Assembly (NCBI GenBank): GCA_943326315.2
Contig: CALPSU020000087.1
Coordinates: 1-9,016, forward strand
Length of the DNA: 9,016 nucleotides
DNA from: Chryseobacterium gleum
Lineage (GTDB): Bacteria; Bacteroidota; Bacteroidia; Flavobacteriales_D; Crocinitomicaceae
Direction of reading: 5' to 3'
Translations under genes and position numbers: made by a program
Shown: piece by piece, positions 6,819 through 9,016 of the stretch
Layout of the letters: every line of letters starts with the position of its first letter
How positions within the stretch are numbered: the stretch's first letter is position 1
The notes under the pieces: model-generated
Seen by the model: the letters and a program-made list of their open reading frames with translations, nothing else
What the model was told of the DNA's origin: nothing
Databases searched by the model: none

Positions 6819-7414
6819 TGAAACTGCGTTTAATAATCGCATTTTTATGTTTAAGCCCTCTTTTGTTCTCTCAAGAGGTTGATAGTCTTGCTCAAGATTC
6901 TGTTCCAAAACATTCTATAAAAAAAGCAGTATATCTTTCAGCAATTATACCTGGCTCTGGCCAAATATACAATTCTATACACATAGAAAAAGGGGTTAAA
7001 GGAAAAAATAAAATTTTCTGGAAAATTCCTTTAATTTATACTGTTTTAGGTACAACTGGATTCTTATTAGGTAAAAATCAAGGTTACCAATCTTCTTTGA
7101 AAGAGGAATATATATATAGAGTTGCAAATCCTTTGTTAACTTCAAATCCTAAGTGGGATAAATACGATCAAGACGGAATCTTAACTTTATACAATAAATA
7201 CCTAAGTCGAAGAGATTTATTTACACTTGCATTCGGTGCTACGTATTTAATTCAATTAATTGATGCTGGTATTGAAGCTCATTTTGTTAAGTTTGACCTA
7301 TCAGAAGATTTAACATTTCAAATAAAACCAAAATTATATAATTTCAACTCAATAGGTTTAGGTATGAGTTTTAATTTTCATGAAAAACAAAAATCGAGTA
7401 ACTTTAAATTCTAA
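6818..7414 (+). CDS. DUF5683 domain membrane protein
   Basis: This protein of 198 residues begins with a hydrophobic signal sequence (residues 3-18, ending LLFS before QE). The DUF5683 hallmarks are AIIPGSGQIYN (42-52), WKIPLIYTVLG (68-78, likely membrane-associated) and RRDLFTLAFGATYLIQLIDAGIEAHFVKFDLSEDL (131-165). It ends in beta-strand-like SIGLGMSFNF (178-187). The family is common in Bacteroidota and has no established function; an envelope location is the safe inference. The start codon overlaps the parB stop by one base and dapB follows after 23 bp, so it belongs to the same transcription unit. Its place between parB and dapB is, to my knowledge, usual in this phylum, which hints at a steady growth- or envelope-related role. 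ATG 6818 is supported by the signal peptide that follows it. Confidence 0.85.
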   Translation: MKLRLIIAFLCLSPLLFSQEVDSLAQDSVPKHSIKKAVYLSAIIPGSGQIYNSIHIEKGVKGKNKIFWKIPLIYTVLGTTGFLLGKNQGYQSSLKEEYIYRVANPLLTSNPKWDKYDQDGILTLYNKYLSRRDLFTLAFGATYLIQLIDAGIEAHFVKFDLSEDLTFQIKPKLYNFNSIGLGMSFNFHEKQKSSNFKF

Positions 7415-7437
7415 TTTTTTAAAACATTACTTTCAAA

Positions 7438-8160
7438 ATGAATATAGCACTTATTGGATACGGAAAAATGGGGAAAGCAATTGAACAAATTGCAGAAAAC
7501 CGAGGACATAAAATCACAATTATTTGCAATAGTGAACTTAGTGTTAAACATGCCGATTTTTCTAATGTAGATATTGCAATTGAATTTACTCAACCTAAAT
7601 TAGCAATAAACCATATTGATTTCTGCTTGGAAAGTAAAATCCCTATTGTTGTTGGAACTACTGGTTGGAACGATCAATTGAATTACGTTAAAGGCAGAGT
7701 TAACGATTTAAACGGAAGCTTATTACACGCTTCAAACTTTAGTATTGGTGTTAATGTTTTTTTTGAATTAAACAAGAAATTAGCTCAGTTAATGTCTGGT
7801 AAAAATGAATATAAAGCTTCAATAGAAGAAATTCATCATCTACAAAAAATAGACTCACCAAGCGGGACCTCCATTTCGATTGCTGATAATATATTAGAAA
7901 ATAATAGTGATTATTTATCCTGGGTTTTAGGTAATAATGAGGTACCTCACACGAATAAAAATCAACTTTCATTAACTTCTTATAGAAAGCCAGATGTACC
8001 AGGAACACACAATGTAAAATACGCTTCAGATATCGATACTATTGAGATAATCCATGAGGCTCATAATAGAAAAGGATTTGCTTTAGGAGCTGTAATTGCA
8101 GCAGAATGGCTTTATGGTAAAGAAGGTATTTTCCAAATGAACGATGTTTTAAATTTTTAA
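7438..8160 (+). CDS. dapB: 4-hydroxy-tetrahydrodipicolinate reductase DapB
   Basis: This enzyme reduces the DapA product to tetrahydrodipicolinate with NAD(P)H, on the route to meso-diaminopimelate for peptidoglycan and to lysine. The N-terminal Rossmann domain has GYGKMGK (7-13), a shortened second strand region, EFTQP (49-53) and VVGTTGW (71-77). The catalytic domain has EEIHHLQKIDSPSGTS (130-145), with the catalytic His and Lys137 of the HHxxKxDxPSGT motif. DVPGTHNVKY (186-195) and the closing EIIHEAHNRKGFALGAVIAAEWL (203-225) complete it. At 240 residues it is shorter than the enterobacterial enzyme (about 270), as is usual for Bacteroidota; the loss lies mostly in the Rossmann half. It begins 23 bp after the DUF5683 gene and ends 3 bp before lepB, consistent with one operon. 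Confidence 0.96.
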   Translation: MNIALIGYGKMGKAIEQIAENRGHKITIICNSELSVKHADFSNVDIAIEFTQPKLAINHIDFCLESKIPIVVGTTGWNDQLNYVKGRVNDLNGSLLHASNFSIGVNVFFELNKKLAQLMSGKNEYKASIEEIHHLQKIDSPSGTSISIADNILENNSDYLSWVLGNNEVPHTNKNQLSLTSYRKPDVPGTHNVKYASDIDTIEIIHEAHNRKGFALGAVIAAEWLYGKEGIFQMNDVLNF

Positions 8161-8163
8161 ACT

Positions 8164-9016
8164 ATGAATGCTTTTTATTTTTATATTTTTATTTTAGTTC
8201 ATCCATATTTAGCAATGTGGTGGAAAAGTTTTGATCAAGCTGACCGAAAATCTTGGGAAGCCTTAATTCCAGGATATAACTATTACATTGCTTTTAAAAT
8301 CAGTTGTAATAAACCCTGGTGGTCTTTACTTTTAATTTTTCCAGGTGTTCACTTGGTAATGCTTGCAGTAGTAAACACTAGTTACATTCGTCGTTTTGGT
8401 TATTATTCATTTACAGACACATTGCAAGGAATATTTTTCCCTTATTTAATAATGGCAAAAATAGCGAAGGCTGAAAATGATATTTTACCTGAAACAAATT
8501 GGATGAACGGCAAAGAAGTTCATGACAGATCTTGGGGTGATCATTTAGCCCTTTTTCTTTCTTTACCGATAATTGGCCATGTGATTGCATTAGGATTAAA
8601 TGCTATCTCAAGAGAGAAACCTGGACATAAAACCAAAGTAAAAGAATGGGGAGATTCTATTATGTTTGCCTTGATAGCAGCAAGTATTATTAGAACATAT
8701 GTTTTTGAGCCATTTCAAATTCCAACTGGATCTATGGAAAAAACTTTATTAGTAGGAGATTTTTTATTCGTAAACAAACTAGCTTACGGACCAAAAGTAC
8801 CCGTTACTCCCTTATCATTTCCTTTAGTTCACAATACAATTCCTTGGGTTACAGTAAAATCTTATTCCGATTTAGAAACTGTAAAATACACACGTCTAAC
8901 TGGATTGTCAAAAGTTACTCGTAACGATGTTGTAGTATTTAATTACCCTTCTGGTGACACTGCAGTATATGATCCAAGGATGCCAGATGGTTTAATGGGG
9001 CATGATTACTATGGTA
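8164..9016 (+). CDS. lepB: Signal peptidase I LepB, N-terminal part, truncated by window end
   Basis: The frame opens at ATG 8164 and is still open at the window edge, giving 284 residues. The peptidase S26 part starts with a membrane anchor (about 165-182, IMFALIAASIIRTYVF). The catalytic box FQIPTGSMEKTLLVGDFLFVNK (184-205) follows, with Ser190 as nucleophile, and then RNDVVVFNYP (253-262). The catalytic Lys lies in a motif further on and is not in the window. Before the anchor is an extra region of about 160 residues with further hydrophobic segments (about 2-16, 52-70, 128-147) and WEALIPGYNYYIAFKIS (31-47), resembling DUF5684-type membrane domains. This long form is typical of Bacteroidota. 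The enzyme cleaves signal peptides of exported proteins at the outer face of the inner membrane. The 3-bp spacing from dapB indicates co-transcription. Confidence 0.93.
   Translation, partial: MNAFYFYIFILVHPYLAMWWKSFDQADRKSWEALIPGYNYYIAFKISCNKPWWSLLLIFPGVHLVMLAVVNTSYIRRFGYYSFTDTLQGIFFPYLIMAKIAKAENDILPETNWMNGKEVHDRSWGDHLALFLSLPIIGHVIALGLNAISREKPGHKTKVKEWGDSIMFALIAASIIRTYVFEPFQIPTGSMEKTLLVGDFLFVNKLAYGPKVPVTPLSFPLVHNTIPWVTVKSYSDLETVKYTRLTGLSKVTRNDVVVFNYPSGDTAVYDPRMPDGLMGHDYYG

Noticed and set aside
1..9016. Mobile elements, CRISPR arrays, tRNA/rRNA genes, defence or toxin-antitoxin systems
   Set aside because: Nothing of the sort was seen: no transposase-like protein, no regularly spaced repeats, no tRNA-like cloverleaf with TTC motifs, and nearly all sequence is accounted for by housekeeping genes.

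Overview
The window is AT-rich DNA carrying ordinary chromosomal housekeeping genes of a Bacteroidota bacterium, most likely of the class Flavobacteriia. This rests on three lines of evidence. The first is lineage-typical proteins: an N-terminally extended NusB, a DUF1573 lipoprotein, a DUF5683 protein between parB and dapB, a short DapB, and a signal peptidase I with an extra membrane domain. The second is A/T-rich leaders lacking strong Shine-Dalgarno sequences. The third is two matches to the TAnnTTTG -7 promoter element of this phylum. Genus and species cannot be read from the sequence.

Left half (1-3133, minus strand): reading leftwards, leucine dehydrogenase, nusB, a DUF1573 lipoprotein and yajC are spaced by 24-47 bp and look like one transcription unit. 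It ends at a strong hairpin at 212-242. Beyond the hairpin, the start of a separate lipoprotein gene runs off the left edge. The unit joins branched-chain amino acid catabolism, transcription antitermination and an accessory subunit of the Sec translocon.

Centre (3134-3229): a short divergent intergenic region carries a TAnnTTTG element on each strand. They are arranged so that the two transcripts would start facing each other and overlap at their 5' ends.

Right half (3230-9016, plus strand): an ABC exporter half-transporter comes first, with Asp in place of the catalytic Glu of Walker B. After a 114-bp gap comes a tight cluster of parA (soj), parB (spo0J), a DUF5683 membrane protein, dapB and lepB, the last cut by the window end. 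parA and parB overlap by 11 bp, parB and the DUF5683 gene by 1 bp, and lepB starts 3 bp after dapB. The cluster combines chromosome segregation, an uncharacterised envelope protein, lysine/diaminopimelate synthesis and signal-peptide cleavage, a growth- and envelope-linked set.

I found no mobile element, CRISPR array, RNA gene or defence system, and nothing I would call a new system. The items most worth a second look are the degenerate ATPase site of the ABC protein, the face-to-face promoters, the uncharacterised DUF5683 and DUF1573 genes in their conserved-looking contexts, and the truncated Cys-rich lipoprotein.
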